Source of the DNA: Aerococcus urinaeequi
Lineage (GTDB): Bacteria; Bacillota; Bacilli; Lactobacillales; Aerococcaceae
Reading direction: 5' to 3'
Length of the DNA stretch: 64,000 bases
NCBI RefSeq assembly: GCF_001543205.1
Contig: NZ_CP014162.1
Span: forward strand, 1,860,001-1,924,000
This document shows positions 42,483 to 54,713 of this stretch, piece by piece. Made by a program: the position numbers and the translations under genes. Numbering within the stretch: position 1 is the stretch's first letter; each line of letters starts with the position of its first letter. The notes under the pieces were generated by a model. That model was given only the letters and a program-made list of their open reading frames with translations, ran no database searches and was not told the DNA's origin.

Positions 42483-43772
42483 GTGATTCAACGACCAAAA
42501 GGGACTGCAGACATCTTACCTGAAGATATGAATCTATGGCATTATATAGAAGAAACTGCCAGAAGAGTTCTAGACCAATATCGTTATTTTGAGATTCGTA
42601 CACCCATGTTTGAAAGTTATGAATTATTTTCCCGTGGTGTAGGAGAAACAACAGATGTAGTGTCTAAAGAAATGTATGATTTTTATGACAAGGGTGACCG
42701 TCATATTGCCTTGAAACCTGAGGGGACAGCACCAATTGTCCGGGCATATGTGGAAAATAAATTATACGCACCTGAACAGGTGAAACCTTATAAAGTCTAT
42801 TATATGGGACCAATGTTCCGTTATGAAAGACCACAAAGTGGTCGCTTACGCCAATTCCATCAAATTGGTGTTGAAGTATTTGGTGAAGCAAATGCTGCCA
42901 AAGATGTAGAAACGATTGCTTTAGCAATGGATCTATTTAAATCGCTAAATATCCAACATATCAAGCTAGTGATCAATTCATTAGGGGACACCAGTTCGCG
43001 TCTTGCTTACCGCCAAGCTCTAATAGACTATCTAACACCATTTACGGATGAATTATCTGAAGATTCGAAAACACGTCTACATAAAAATCCGTTACGCGTA
43101 TTGGATTCAAAAGATAAAAAAGATATCGAAATCGTGGCCAATGCGCCGTCAATCTTGGATTACCTTTCTGAAGAATCAACTAAACGCTTTAATGATGTGC
43201 AATCTTTATTGACAGCCTTAGGTATTGATTTTGAAATCGATCCAAATATGGTACGTGGTTTAGACTATTACCAAGATACTATTTTTGAAATCATGTCTGA
43301 AGACAAAGTCTTTGGGGCCCAAACTACTATTTGTGGTGGTGGTAACTATGATGGCTTAGTTCAAGAAATTTCAGATGGTAAAGAGTCTGTACCTGGATTT
43401 GGTTTTGGGTTAGGTATTGAGCGTTTGATCTTATTGATGAAAGCTCAAGCAGTGGCGGTACCTGAAATGCATGCATTAGATGTCTATGTTGTGAATATCG
43501 GTGAAGGAACAGATGAAGCGGCTATGAAGATCATGCAACATATTCGTCACGCAGGTTTCTCAGCAGACCGGAATTTCTCTGGTGCTAAACCTAAAAAACA
43601 ATTTAAAGATGCTAATAAATTAGGAGCAGATTTAGTTGTTACTATTGGGGAATCCGAATTGGAAAATAACCAAATCACGGTTAAACATATGACCTCTGGT
43701 AAAGAAGCTGCCTACCCGCTAGAAAAATTTGCGGATGATTTTGCAAGCATTTACCAAGAATTAAACCAGTAA
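42483..43772 (+). CDS. hisS: Histidyl-tRNA synthetase
   Basis: Class II synthetase of 429 residues. It starts with the [10 protein letters not shown] motif; motif 2 is [16 protein letters not shown], the histidine-specific segment is VRGLDYY, and motif 3 is [11 protein letters not shown]. The C-terminal anticodon-binding domain follows. Translation begins at GTG 42483 with AAAGGAGGG upstream. It is regulated by the T-box leader. Confidence 0.96.
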   Translation: MIQRPKGTADILPEDMNLWHYIEETARRVLDQYRYFEIRTPMFESYELFSRGVGETTDVVSKEMYDFYDKGDRHIALKPEGTAPIVRAYVENKLYAPEQVKPYKVYYMGPMFRYERPQSGRLRQFHQIGVEVFGEANAAKDVETIALAMDLFKSLNIQHIKLVINSLGDTSSRLAYRQALIDYLTPFTDELSEDSKTRLHKNPLRVLDSKDKKDIEIVANAPSILDYLSEESTKRFNDVQSLLTALGIDFEIDPNMVRGLDYYQDTIFEIMSEDKVFGAQTTICGGGNYDGLVQEISDGKESVPGFGFGLGIERLILLMKAQAVAVPEMHALDVYVVNIGEGTDEAAMKIMQHIRHAGFSADRNFSGAKPKKQFKDANKLGADLVVTIGESELENNQITVKHMTSGKEAAYPLEKFADDFASIYQELNQ

Positions 43773-43834
43773 TAGTTATTTTTAAAATAGAGATACGAAA
43801 CAAAAGAGATTTAAAATAAAAGGAGCTGCATATA

Positions 43835-45604
43835 ATGCAACGTAGTGTGTATTGTGGAAATGTGTCTAACGAATTCGTTGGACAAACTGTAACATTAAAA
43901 GGATGGGTACAAAAACGTCGTGACCTAGGTGGGGTAATCTTTGTTGATTTACGCGACCGCGAAGGTATCGTTCAAGCTGTATTCAACGTGGAAAACTTAG
44001 GCAACCAATTTGCTGAAGCTGAACGTTTACGTTCTGAATACGTGATTGAGGTAACTGGTGAAGTTGTGTTGCGTGGTGAAGGATTGGCGAACCCGAAAAT
44101 TAAAACTGGTGACATTGAGGTGATGGTTTCTGATTTAACAATCTTAAACATTTCAAAAACACCACCATTCCCAGTTGAAGATGACATTGATGTAAACGAC
44201 GAAATTCGTATGAAATACCGTTACGTTGACTTACGTCGTCCAAAAATGGCGAACAATATGAAATTGCGTCATCAAGTAGTATCAACAATCCACCGGTACT
44301 TAGATGATCAAGAATTTATCGAAGTAGAAACACCTTACTTAACAAAATCTACGCCAGAGGGTGCGCGTGATTACTTAGTACCATCTCGTGTACATCCAGG
44401 TGAATTCTATGCATTACCGCAATCACCACAATTATTCAAACAATTGTTGATGTCTGCAGGTATGGACCGTTACTACCAAGTTGTTCGTTGTTTCCGTGAT
44501 GAAGATTTACGTGGAGACCGTCAACCAGAATTTACGCAAATCGACTTAGAAACAACTTTCTTAACACAAGAAGAAATTCGTGATTTAGTAGAAGGTATGT
44601 TGAAAACAGTTGTGAAACGTACTAAAAACATTGATATCACTGAAAACTTCCCAATCATTACTTATGACGATGCAATGGCACGGTACGGTAACGACAAGCC
44701 AGATACTCGTTTTGGTTTAGAATTAGTGGAAATTTCTGATATCGTTGACCAATACGAATTCAAAGTATTCAACCAAGCAATTGAAAAAGGTGGCATCGTT
44801 AAAGCTATCAATATCAAAGGTGCTGGTGACAACTACTCGCGTAAAGACTTGGACAACTTAACACCATTTGCATCTACATACGGGGCTAAAGGTGTGGCTT
44901 GGATCAAAGTCACTGACGAAGGTTTATCTGGTCCAATTGGTAAATTCTTTAAAGACAATCCTGCACCATTAATGGACCGTTTACAGGCTGAAACTGGTGA
45001 CGTCTTAGTGTTCGTTGCAGATAAAGAATCAGTTGTAAACCAATCATTATCTGAAATCCGTTTGAAATTCGGTCGCGAATTAGACTTAATGGACAAAAAC
45101 CAATTCAACTTCCTGTGGGTAACAAACTGGCCATTGCTTGAGTATGATGAAGATACAAAACGCTTCAACGCAATGCACCACCCATTCACTATGCCTAACG
45201 AGGAAGACGTGGATAAATTAGCTGAAAACCCAGAAGATGTATACGCACAAGCTTACGATATCGTTTTAAATGGTTATGAAATCGGTGGTGGATCATTACG
45301 TATCTACCAAAAAGAAATGCAAATGCAAATGTTCAAAGCTTTAGGCTTTACAGAAGAATCTGCAACTTCTCAATTTGGTTTCCTATTAAATGCTTTAGAC
45401 TACGGTTTCCCACCACACGGCGGATTAGCTTTAGGTCTAGACCGTTTAGTAATGTTATTAGCTGGTGAAGAAAACATCCGTGAAGTGATTGCCTTCCCTA
45501 AAAATGGTCGTGCATTTGACCCACTAACAGAAGCACCAAGCCAAGTATCAGAACAACAATTAGAAGAATTATCATTATCAGTCACTACAATTGATTTTGA
45601 TTAA
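43835..45604 (+). CDS. aspS: Aspartyl-tRNA synthetase
   Basis: A bacterial-type class II synthetase of 589 residues: N-terminal OB anticodon-binding domain (about 1-105; [17 protein letters not shown]), catalytic core with [20 protein letters not shown] and [18 protein letters not shown] (motif 2), the bacterial insertion domain, and motif 3 GLALGLDRL. It is 62 bases after hisS without a terminator, so it shares the leader control. Whether it also charges tRNA-Asn depends on gatCAB, which is not in view. Confidence 0.96.
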   Translation: MQRSVYCGNVSNEFVGQTVTLKGWVQKRRDLGGVIFVDLRDREGIVQAVFNVENLGNQFAEAERLRSEYVIEVTGEVVLRGEGLANPKIKTGDIEVMVSDLTILNISKTPPFPVEDDIDVNDEIRMKYRYVDLRRPKMANNMKLRHQVVSTIHRYLDDQEFIEVETPYLTKSTPEGARDYLVPSRVHPGEFYALPQSPQLFKQLLMSAGMDRYYQVVRCFRDEDLRGDRQPEFTQIDLETTFLTQEEIRDLVEGMLKTVVKRTKNIDITENFPIITYDDAMARYGNDKPDTRFGLELVEISDIVDQYEFKVFNQAIEKGGIVKAINIKGAGDNYSRKDLDNLTPFASTYGAKGVAWIKVTDEGLSGPIGKFFKDNPAPLMDRLQAETGDVLVFVADKESVVNQSLSEIRLKFGRELDLMDKNQFNFLWVTNWPLLEYDEDTKRFNAMHHPFTMPNEEDVDKLAENPEDVYAQAYDIVLNGYEIGGGSLRIYQKEMQMQMFKALGFTEESATSQFGFLLNALDYGFPPHGGLALGLDRLVMLLAGEENIREVIAFPKNGRAFDPLTEAPSQVSEQQLEELSLSVTTIDFD

Positions 45605-45608
45605 GTAT

Positions 45609-45636
45609 AAAAAAATGGCCTCAAGGCCATTTTTTT
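45609..45636 (+). terminator. Terminator of hisS-aspS
   Basis: A perfect 11-bp stem (AAAAAATGGCC/GGCCATTTTTT) with a 4-base loop, just after aspS. Confidence 0.92.
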
Positions 45637-45698
45637 AATAATCATCGTAAACTTGAAGTGTCATATCTAACAATTTTGAAGAGTAAATATATGTCGTA

Positions 45699-45707
45699 TG
45701 GTAGAAT
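45699..45707 (+). promoter_or_regulatory. Extended -10 promoter of sppA
   Basis: TGGTAGAAT within GTATGGTAGAATA, the same extended core as before secG; the -35 region is poor. Confidence 0.5.
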
Positions 45708-45754
45708 ATACTTAGATATATATTTACTTTTTTATTTGGAGGAGGATTAAGTTA

Positions 45755-46780
45755 ATGAGTAAAAAATCATGGATATTAGCAATTGTTGCTGTTATTATCC
45801 TCGCACTGGGTGCATTTGGTAGCCAATTGACCAGCCAAACCAATGTCAATAATCTGCTTTCTGAGGGATCAAATGTGTTTTCAAGCGCGCAAAATATTAT
45901 TGAAGTAGGGGACACAAACCGTCAGGTGGCGGTGTTAGAAGTCGATGGAACGATTGCAGACAACTCTGGGTCAGGTTCTTTTTCTGAAGGGATGGATTAC
46001 CAAGGTATCCTAGATTCTATTGAAGAAATTAAAGAAAATGATGATGTCCAAGCACTATTATTAACCGTCAATTCACCAGGTGGTGGGGTATATGAGAGTA
46101 CAGAATTATATAATGCCTTACTTGACTTAAAAGAAAGTCGTGAAATCCCAATTTATGTTTCAATGGGGCAAATGGCTGCTTCTGGTGGTTATATGATTTC
46201 AATGGTCGGTGATCAAATTTATACAGATAGTGAAACCACTACTGGTTCAATTGGTGTCATCATGCAAGTGCCGAACTTCTCAGGCTTTATGGAAGAGCAT
46301 GGTTTAGCTATGGATACCTACAAATCAGGGGCATTGAAAGATATGGGTTCATCATTTAGAGGTGCTTCTGATGAAGAAAAAGACGTCTTAAATTCTTTCA
46401 TTCAAGAGAAATACAACCGTTTTGTTGAAATTGTAGCGAATGGCCGCGGGATGTCAACTGATGACGTGAAAAAATTAGCTGATGGCCGCATTTATTCAGG
46501 AAGTCAAGCCGTTGAAAATGGCTTAGCTGACCAAATTGGTTACGAAGAAGATGCTTTAGCAGCCTTAAGAGCTGATAACAACCTGGAAACAGCTACCGTT
46601 GTAGACTACTCACCTACATCTGCTACTTCATGGCTGACTGATTTTATGTCATTATTAGCTGAGAAAAACTTATTTACTAGTCAATCAGAAACCAATACAG
46701 CGGATGAAATGACACAAATTTTAGAGGTTTTAGAAGATACCTCAACACCTCAATTCTATTACATGTACGGAGGTGAATAA
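45755..46780 (+). CDS. sppA: Signal peptide peptidase SppA
   Basis: A 341-residue membrane-anchored serine protease that degrades cleaved signal peptides. After one N-terminal hydrophobic segment (about 5-22), the crotonase-like protease domain carries NSPGGGVYES, the nucleophilic serine in MAASGGYM, TTGSIGVI and the lysine of YKSGALKDMGS, giving the Ser/Lys dyad of the short Gram-positive SppA type. ATG 45755 follows GGAGGAGG. The RDD gene starts next to its stop codon. Confidence 0.94.
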   Translation: MSKKSWILAIVAVIILALGAFGSQLTSQTNVNNLLSEGSNVFSSAQNIIEVGDTNRQVAVLEVDGTIADNSGSGSFSEGMDYQGILDSIEEIKENDDVQALLLTVNSPGGGVYESTELYNALLDLKESREIPIYVSMGQMAASGGYMISMVGDQIYTDSETTTGSIGVIMQVPNFSGFMEEHGLAMDTYKSGALKDMGSSFRGASDEEKDVLNSFIQEKYNRFVEIVANGRGMSTDDVKKLADGRIYSGSQAVENGLADQIGYEEDALAALRADNNLETATVVDYSPTSATSWLTDFMSLLAEKNLFTSQSETNTADEMTQILEVLEDTSTPQFYYMYGGE

Positions 46781-46781
46781 G

Positions 46782-47435
46782 ATGTTTAAACGCCGTAAAA
46801 AAGCTAAGGATAATCAAGATAGTGTTGAATTGCCGAAGCTAAATGAACGTCTTTATGAAGGGTCAGTAGAAATAGATTTTAAAGAAAAACGTCGTGAACG
46901 CAAAATTAAATCTTTGCAGGCTTCACCGCAAGAAATCTTTTCAAATTATCGCCGTAACCTAGAAGCAGATATTGCTTCAGGCTATGCTCGTAATCTGTAT
47001 GGCGGTTTCTGGATTCGTTTGGTTGCCTTCTTAATTGATTTACTGATGGTATACGCCTTACGTTTACTAGTCACGGGTGTCTTAAATGCAGTAACACAAG
47101 GCGCTTATAGCACCTTACCTGCTGCAGTAACTTTCCTAGTCGATCAATTCGTCTTAATTGCCTACTTTACCTTGTCCACATACTTTACCAATGGCCAAAC
47201 GATTGGTAAAGGGTTACTAGGCCTTCAAGTTGTAACCAACAAGCAATATAAATTATCCTTTATGACATGTTTACTTCGTGAAGGTTTAGGGAAAGTGATT
47301 TTAACGACAATTCCGTTTTTAGGTTTGATGGTTGTTTTCTCAAACAAGCGTCAAAATTTCATGGATTACTTTACAGATACAAATGTCATTTCATTAGGAC
47401 AATTTGCTATGTTGTTTGAAGAAAATGCGATTTAA
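46782..47435 (+). CDS. RDD family membrane protein
   Basis: A 217-residue integral membrane protein. After a charged cytoplasmic N-terminus of about 65 residues come four hydrophobic segments; the first includes the family R and D residues (WIRLVAFLIDLLM). NGQTIGKGLLGLQVV is the second family motif. The role is unknown in general; some RDD proteins transport small solutes or help membrane protein handling. ATG 46782 is used, as GGAGGTG sits ahead of it; GTG 46773 overlaps that site. Its coupling with sppA is common in Lactobacillales. Confidence 0.88.
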   Translation: MFKRRKKAKDNQDSVELPKLNERLYEGSVEIDFKEKRRERKIKSLQASPQEIFSNYRRNLEADIASGYARNLYGGFWIRLVAFLIDLLMVYALRLLVTGVLNAVTQGAYSTLPAAVTFLVDQFVLIAYFTLSTYFTNGQTIGKGLLGLQVVTNKQYKLSFMTCLLREGLGKVILTTIPFLGLMVVFSNKRQNFMDYFTDTNVISLGQFAMLFEENAI

Positions 47436-47443
47436 TAATTTAC

Positions 47444-47475
47444 AAAAGGTGTAGCTGAAACGCTACACCTTTTGT
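47444..47475 (+). terminator. Terminator after the RDD gene
   Basis: A perfect 12-bp stem, AAAAGGTGTAGC (47444-47455) with GCTACACCTTTT (47462-47473). Confidence 0.9.
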
Positions 47476-47527
47476 GGTACTTTGGCTTATGAAAACTGTG
47501 CCGCTTCTTGCACCCATTGAATAACTC

Positions 47528-47555
47528 TTGATTTTTTTTTTAGGTGCGTTATAAT
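47528..47555 (+). promoter_or_regulatory. Promoter of the pyr operon
   Basis: TTGATT (47528-47533), 16 bp, TATAAT (47550-47555), ahead of the first PyrR attenuator. Confidence 0.75.
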
Positions 47556-47580
47556 AATGAGAAATAAATGAAAACCTTTA

Positions 47581-47684
47581 ACTTGCGTCCAGAGAGACGA
47601 AGAAGGCATGACACGTCTAGTTTTAACCGAATGGGGAAAGACTACTTCTTTTTGCGCACGCAAGTAGGGAAGTAGTCTTTTTTC
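47581..47684 (+). promoter_or_regulatory. PyrR-dependent attenuator upstream of pyrR
   Basis: The PyrR-binding loop GTCCAGAGAGAC is at 47587-47598. The terminator AAGACTACTTC pairs with GAAGTAGTCTT (47669-47679) and ends in T residues. ACTTGCGT (47581-47588) is complementary to ACGCAAGT (47658-47665), which could build the competing antiterminator. With high UMP, PyrR would hold the first loop and favour termination. Confidence 0.88.
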
Positions 47685-47692
47685 TTACTTAA

Positions 47693-48220
<528 letters not shown>

Positions 48221-48243
48221 ACGTAGTGTATTACTTTAAGTGG

Positions 48244-48347
48244 GTCCGAGAGGCTACAAGTGATTTTTCTATGTGAACTGGTTTATGTAGAACCAGTGTA
48301 TTCACCTAGCGAAGTGCTTGTAGACATGGATCTACAAGCACTTTTTT
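48244..48347 (+). promoter_or_regulatory. Second PyrR-dependent attenuator, between pyrR and pyrB
   Basis: The PyrR loop GTCCGAGAGGCT is at 48244-48255. A perfect 13-bp terminator stem (AAGTGCTTGTAGA, 48312-48324, with TCTACAAGCACTT, 48331-48343) precedes a T run. CTACAAG at 48254-48260 can pair with CTTGTAG inside the terminator to form the antiterminator. Confidence 0.9.
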
Positions 48348-48367
48348 CGATGAAAGTAGGTATATGA

Positions 48368-49253
48368 ATGCGACATTTCTTATCCGTAGAACAATTTACC
48401 AATGAAGAATTTATGATGTTAGTGAGGAGAGCGTCTGACTTTAAACATGGACGAGACAGTTTTAAGAGCGACCGAACGATCGTGAATATGTTCTTTGAAA
48501 ATTCAACGCGAACCAAAATGAGTTTTGAGATGGCTGAACACAAAATTGGCATGCATCGGATGAACTTTGACCTGACAACGTCATCCGTTAATAAAGGGGA
48601 GTCTCTATACGACTCAGTCCTGACCATGCAAGCAATCGGTGCCGACGTTGTGGTTATCCGCCATCCTGACGCTAACTATCCTGACCAACTGGTTAACCTT
48701 GATGTGCAGGTGGTAAACGCGGGTTCAGGAGCAGGTCAGCATCCCTCCCAATCTTTACTTGATATTATGACCATTTACGAAGAATTCGGTGACTTTAGAG
48801 ACTTAGATATCGCCATTATTGGTGATATCATGTATTCAAGGGTAGCCGTTTCCAATATGATGATGCTAAATCAATTAGGGGCGAATGTCATTTTTGCTGG
48901 GCCAAACCAATACTTTGATAAGCGCTATGAAAAATATGGTGAGTGGATGTCAGTTGACGACGCTGTGAAAACGGCCGATGTCGTGATGATGCTGAGAGTT
49001 CAATTGGAACGCCATCCAAACGGGGACAAGCCTTTTGAAAAGGCAGACTACCATGAAAAATTCGGTTTAACGCGAGAACGATTCCAAACCATGAAAGACC
49101 ACGCCATTATCATGCACCCAGCACCAGTTAACCGGGACGTTGAGATTGCGGATGAATTGATCGAGTGCGAGAAGAGTCGGATTGTGTCACAAATGTCCAA
49201 CGGGGTTTATGCACGTATTGCAATTTTGGAATGGGTATTGAAAGGAAGATATG

Positions 49254-49279
<26 letters not shown>
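48368..49279 (+). CDS. pyrB: Aspartate carbamoyltransferase catalytic chain
   Basis: Condenses carbamoyl phosphate with aspartate, the committed pyrimidine step. In 303 residues the carbamoyl-phosphate loop FENSTRTK (43-50), HPSQSLLD and MHPAPVNR are visible. No regulatory chain is needed in Firmicutes. ATG 48368 lies just after the second attenuator; the 3' end overlaps pyrC by 26 bases. Confidence 0.96.
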
Positions 49280-51483
<2,204 letters not shown>

Positions 51484-51490
51484 ATACATT

Positions 51491-51530
51491 GAAAAACAGC
51501 GCTCATGACAATCATGGCGCTGTTTTTTTT
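51491..51530 (+). terminator. Terminator of the pyr operon
   Basis: AAAAACAGCGC (51492-51502) pairs with GCGCTGTTTTT, with an inner CATGA/TCATG helix, then a long T run. Confidence 0.92.
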
Positions 51531-51565
51531 ATTTTATAGTGTTATTTTAAGCTGAGCGGTTTCGC

Positions 51566-51806
51566 TCTCACCCTGGGTAGTCGGGTTTGAGCTTCAAGAC
51601 AGGACTGCATTTCAGTTTAAGTTGTAGCTGACTTTGGCCATCTACTGCCTTAAACTTCCAATGTTCCTGTCTGAACGTCGGCTCTCTCACCCTGGGTAGT
51701 CGGGTTTGAGCCTCAAGACAGGACTGCATTTCAGTTTAAGTTGTAGCTGACTTCGCCATCTACTGCCTTAAACTTCCAATGTTCCTGTCTGAACGTCGGC
51801 TCTCTC
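51566..51806. repeat. Tandem structured repeat, two units of about 119 and 118 bp plus a partial third
   Basis: Two near-identical units (from about 51569 and 51688) differ by only a few bases (for example GACTTTGGCC versus GACTTCGCC), and the first bases of a third unit begin at 51806. Within each unit AGACAGGA pairs with TCCTGTCT and GTTTAAG with CTTAAAC, and GTAG/CTAC closes the tip, giving one long interrupted hairpin; a second small hairpin CTCACCC/GGGTTTGAG marks the junction. No coding frame is apparent. The partial third unit contains the stop codon of the minus-strand ppsR gene. It fills most of the gap between pyrD and ppsR. Confidence 0.85.
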
Positions 51807-52635
51807 ACCCTGAGGTTTTGGTTGAGTTGAAGAACATGATGATCAACGTGGCTGTTTCTTCAATTGACCGGTCAGCCACGTTGATGACTGGACAATTCAA
51901 CTCTTCGTATAGTTTGTTGGCGTAGGCCAATTCTTTTTCAATTCGGGCATCATTTGTATATAGACTGGCATCTTCAATCCCATATGAGCGCATCCGTTCA
52001 CGACGGAACTTATTTAAAACATTGACGTCATTGGTCAAGCCAATGATTTTTGACCGATCAATTTTATAAATAATATCTGGGATTCTAGATTCTGGGACCA
52101 ACGGCAGGTTGGCCACTTTATAACCCATATTCGCAAGATACATACTTAATGGGGTTTTAGACGTTCTAGAAATCCCTAATAAGACGATATCCGCATCGAT
52201 AAAGCGTTTGGGTTGTTGACCGTCATCGTTATTGACCGCAAACTCTAAGGCCTCAATTCGTTTATAGTATTCATCGTCAAGTTGGTGGCGAATACCCGGT
52301 TTTCCGGACGGTTTCACATTTGTTTGGCTCACAATCTGATCCATTAATTTGTCAAGGACATTCAAGTAGAAAATCCCCGCCATTTCACAATAATCTTCCG
52401 CAATTTTATTAAGGTCTTTATTGATGAAAGAAGCAACGATGGATGCTTTTTCAATTTTTGCCTGTTTTAAAATAGGTAGTAGCATGTCATCGTGTTGTAT
52501 GAAAGGGTAATTAGTGATATCAAATTCAACGGATGGAAATTGAACGGACACGCTTTGGAAAATATCATTCACTAGCGATCCAACTGCATCAGAAATCAGG
52601 AAATACTTTGGCTTTTGTGGTGTGACTTGGCTCAT
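51805..52635 (-). CDS. ppsR: Pyruvate, phosphate dikinase regulatory protein (DUF299)
   Basis: A 276-residue bifunctional kinase/pyrophosphorylase-type regulator (YqfL/PpsR). The P-loop-like GISRTSKTPLS (about 154-164) and the N-terminal FLISDAVGSLVND are family features. It would switch a PEP synthase or dikinase on and off by threonine phosphorylation; no ppdK or ppsA is in this window. ATG 52635 is preceded by GGAGGC. The last codons and TGA stop lie in the adjacent repeat, so the C-terminal few residues (KTSG) may be repeat-derived. Confidence 0.9.
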   Translation of the reverse strand: MSQVTPQKPKYFLISDAVGSLVNDIFQSVSVQFPSVEFDITNYPFIQHDDMLLPILKQAKIEKASIVASFINKDLNKIAEDYCEMAGIFYLNVLDKLMDQIVSQTNVKPSGKPGIRHQLDDEYYKRIEALEFAVNNDDGQQPKRFIDADIVLLGISRTSKTPLSMYLANMGYKVANLPLVPESRIPDIIYKIDRSKIIGLTNDVNVLNKFRRERMRSYGIEDASLYTNDARIEKELAYANKLYEELNCPVINVADRSIEETATLIIMFFNSTKTSG

Positions 52636-52711
52636 CTTTTTGCCTCCAATAATCTATATATTAAGCTTATTCTACCATATATAATATGACAGAAAAATCG
52701 AAGATAAAACA

Positions 52712-52760
52712 ATTTGAATTCGAAACAAAAGTATGATATATTATTAATACGAATTCGAAA
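52712..52760 (+). promoter_or_regulatory. Promoter with two GAATTC-centred palindromes, candidate MhqR-type operators
   Basis: TTGAAT (52714-52719), 17 bp, TATATT (52737-52742) form the promoter. A palindrome centred at 52718 (TTTGAATTCGAAA) covers the -35, and a second at 52753 (CGAATTCG core) lies just after the expected start; the centres are 35 bp apart. Quinone-responsive MarR-type repressors such as MhqR use sites of similar form upstream of ring-cleaving dioxygenase genes. Confidence 0.6.
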
Positions 52761-52803
52761 TATAAAAACTTAAAAGATATTTCATTAAAAGGGAGCAATA
52801 ATT

Positions 52804-53781
52804 ATGTCAACAGATTTATTAGGTATTCACCACGTAACGGCTATTACTTCAAGCGCGGAAAAGAACTATCAATTTTATGCAGGTGTTTTGGGCATGCGTT
52901 TGGTTAAGAAAACAGTTAATCAAGATGATATTCATACTTACCATACCTTCTTCTCAGATGATGAAGGGAACGCGGGTACAGATTTAACATTCTTTGACTT
53001 TCCGGACGTGCCAAGTGGTTACTATGGTACAAACTCAATTTCTCGTATCGGTTTACGTGTGCCAAATGATGCATCCTTAGCTTACTACGAAGAACGGTTG
53101 AAATCATTTGATGTGAAGACTGAAGAAATTAAAGAAGTTTACGGAAAGAAAGTTTTACGTTTTGAAGATTTTGACGGTCAACGCCTACAAATCTTCTCAG
53201 ATGAAAAAAACGAGGGTGTTGCACCTGGTAAACCTTGGAAAAATGGTCCAGTCCCAGAAGACAAAGCGATTTACGGATTAGGACCAATCGAAATTTCAGT
53301 ATCTTACTATGAAGACTTTGGAAAAATTCTCGAACAAATCTATGGCATGAAACAATTGTCAGACGATGGTCAAGAAGCCCTATATGAAGTAGGCGAGGGT
53401 GGTAACGGTGGTCAAGTTATCTTACGTAAAGACTTAGTGACACCACCTGGATTACAAGGATACGGTGAAGTTCACCATGTATCATTTCGTGTCGCTGACC
53501 ACGATGCCATCCAACATTGGGTCAACAAGTATCAACAAATCGGTCTACCAAGTTCAGGTTTAGTCGATCGTTTCTTCTTTGAAGCCCTATACGCACGTAT
53601 CGGTGACATCTTGATTGAAATCTCAACTGATGGACCAGGTTTTATGGGTGATGAACCATATGAAACGTTAGGTGAATCATTATCATTACCGCCATTCTTG
53701 GAAGAAAACCGTGCGCATATTGAGTCGCAAATCCGTCAATTTGATACAACACAGCCCAATGATTATGGCTTCAAATCGTAA
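52804..53781 (+). CDS. Ring-cleaving dioxygenase-like VOC protein (MhqO-type)
   Basis: A 325-residue protein made of two vicinal-oxygen-chelate (glyoxalase-fold) domains. Metal-ligand histidines appear in GIHHVTAIT (N-terminal) and GEVHHVSFRV (C-terminal), and a glutamate in ILIEIST. This layout matches MhqO/MhqA hydroquinone or catechol dioxygenases of Firmicutes, which protect against quinones. ATG 52804 follows AAGGGAGC. A Fur-family gene lies 40 bases downstream without an intervening terminator, so the two may share a transcript. Confidence 0.87.
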   Translation: MSTDLLGIHHVTAITSSAEKNYQFYAGVLGMRLVKKTVNQDDIHTYHTFFSDDEGNAGTDLTFFDFPDVPSGYYGTNSISRIGLRVPNDASLAYYEERLKSFDVKTEEIKEVYGKKVLRFEDFDGQRLQIFSDEKNEGVAPGKPWKNGPVPEDKAIYGLGPIEISVSYYEDFGKILEQIYGMKQLSDDGQEALYEVGEGGNGGQVILRKDLVTPPGLQGYGEVHHVSFRVADHDAIQHWVNKYQQIGLPSSGLVDRFFFEALYARIGDILIEISTDGPGFMGDEPYETLGESLSLPPFLEENRAHIESQIRQFDTTQPNDYGFKS

Positions 53782-53821
53782 TCAATCCGTGTTAGAATAA
53801 GTAGGAACTGGAGTGATAACT

Positions 53822-54241
53822 ATGAATTTTGTAGATGAGTCCATGCAAGTCCTACACGAAGCTGGTTTTAAATATACCAAGAAACGTGCTGACATGTTAA
53901 ACGTCTTTGATGAAGAAGGGGCCTATTTCCTGAGCGCCAAAGAAGTGCAGCAACGATTAGAAAACTTATATCCAGGTATCTCATTCGATACCATTTACCG
54001 GAACCTAAAATTATTCGAAGACCACCACTTCCTTGAAACCTCTGAAGTCAACGGGGAGATGGTCTTTAGAAAGCATTGTGATCCACATTTAGGACACCAC
54101 CATCATTTTATCTGTACAAATTGTGGCAAGTCGATTCCAATCAATTCTTGCCACATGACATTCTTTGCTGATCAATTACCAGGTTGTGAAATTGTCAGCC
54201 ATACCATTGAATTACAAGGGCTTTGTAGTGAATGCCAGTAA
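53822..54241 (+). CDS. Fur-family metalloregulator (Zur-like)
   Basis: A 139-residue winged-helix repressor. The DNA-binding half (about 1-80) has FDTIYRNLKLFED as the recognition region. The metal half has the His-rich HLGHHHHFICTNCGK, and CSEC at the very end provides the structural zinc cysteines. The pattern fits Zur (zinc) slightly better than Fur or PerR, but the sensed metal is not proven. ATG 53822 is used with GGAG eight bases upstream. It is followed by a terminator. Confidence 0.88.
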   Translation: MNFVDESMQVLHEAGFKYTKKRADMLNVFDEEGAYFLSAKEVQQRLENLYPGISFDTIYRNLKLFEDHHFLETSEVNGEMVFRKHCDPHLGHHHHFICTNCGKSIPINSCHMTFFADQLPGCEIVSHTIELQGLCSECQ

Positions 54242-54256
54242 GATAAATATTTCGGA

Positions 54257-54290
54257 AAAGGAGCTAGAGACCATTTCTAGCTCTTTTTTC
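54257..54290 (+). terminator. Terminator after the Fur-family gene
   Basis: GGAGCTAGAGA pairs with TTCTAGCTC around a short loop, followed by six T residues. Confidence 0.88.
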
Positions 54291-54418
54291 GTAGGTAAAA
54301 TCGCAGCTAATTGGGCTAGCATTTTCCTGGTAAAGACTTGGGACATTTTCCCTTAGAAATACTTAAGACATAATCACTTGTGAATAACACAATTCTCAAC
54401 AAATTTACCTTAGGATAA

Positions 54419-54447
54419 TTGACTTTATAAATATAATGGCGTATAAT
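54419..54447 (+). promoter_or_regulatory. Promoter of rpsU
   Basis: TTGACT (54419-54424), 17 bp, TATAAT (54442-54447), about 60 bases before the start codon. Confidence 0.8.
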
Positions 54448-54509
54448 TCACTAGAACGTTTTTTCAAGTATGAAAGAACGATTTGTAGTAACGAGGGGAG
54501 GGAAATGTC

Positions 54510-54683
54510 ATGTCAAAAACTGTAGTTCGTAAAAACGAATCACTTGACGACGCTCTTCGTCGCTTCAAACGTTCAGTTTCAAAATCTGGCACAATACAAG
54601 AAGCACGTAAACGTGAATTCTACGAAAAACCTTCAGTAAAACGTAAGAAAAAATCTGAAGCGGCTCGTAAACGTAAATTCTAA
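54510..54683 (+). CDS. rpsU: 30S ribosomal protein S21
   Basis: A very basic 57-residue protein beginning [19 protein letters not shown] and ending in [12 protein letters not shown], unmistakably bS21. It binds the 30S platform near the anti-Shine-Dalgarno sequence during initiation. ATG 54510 is preceded by GAGGGGAGGGAA. yqeY follows at 30 bases; the rpsU-yqeY pairing is conserved in Firmicutes. Confidence 0.97.
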   Translation: MSKTVVRKNESLDDALRRFKRSVSKSGTIQEARKREFYEKPSVKRKKKSEAARKRKF

Positions 54684-54713
54684 TCGTTTACCTTGCGATA
54701 AAGGAGGCGGATC

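Noticed and set aside
51566-51806. CRISPR array or phage att site at the tandem repeat
   Set aside because: Units are about 118 bp with no unique spacers, and there are no cas or integrase genes nearby.
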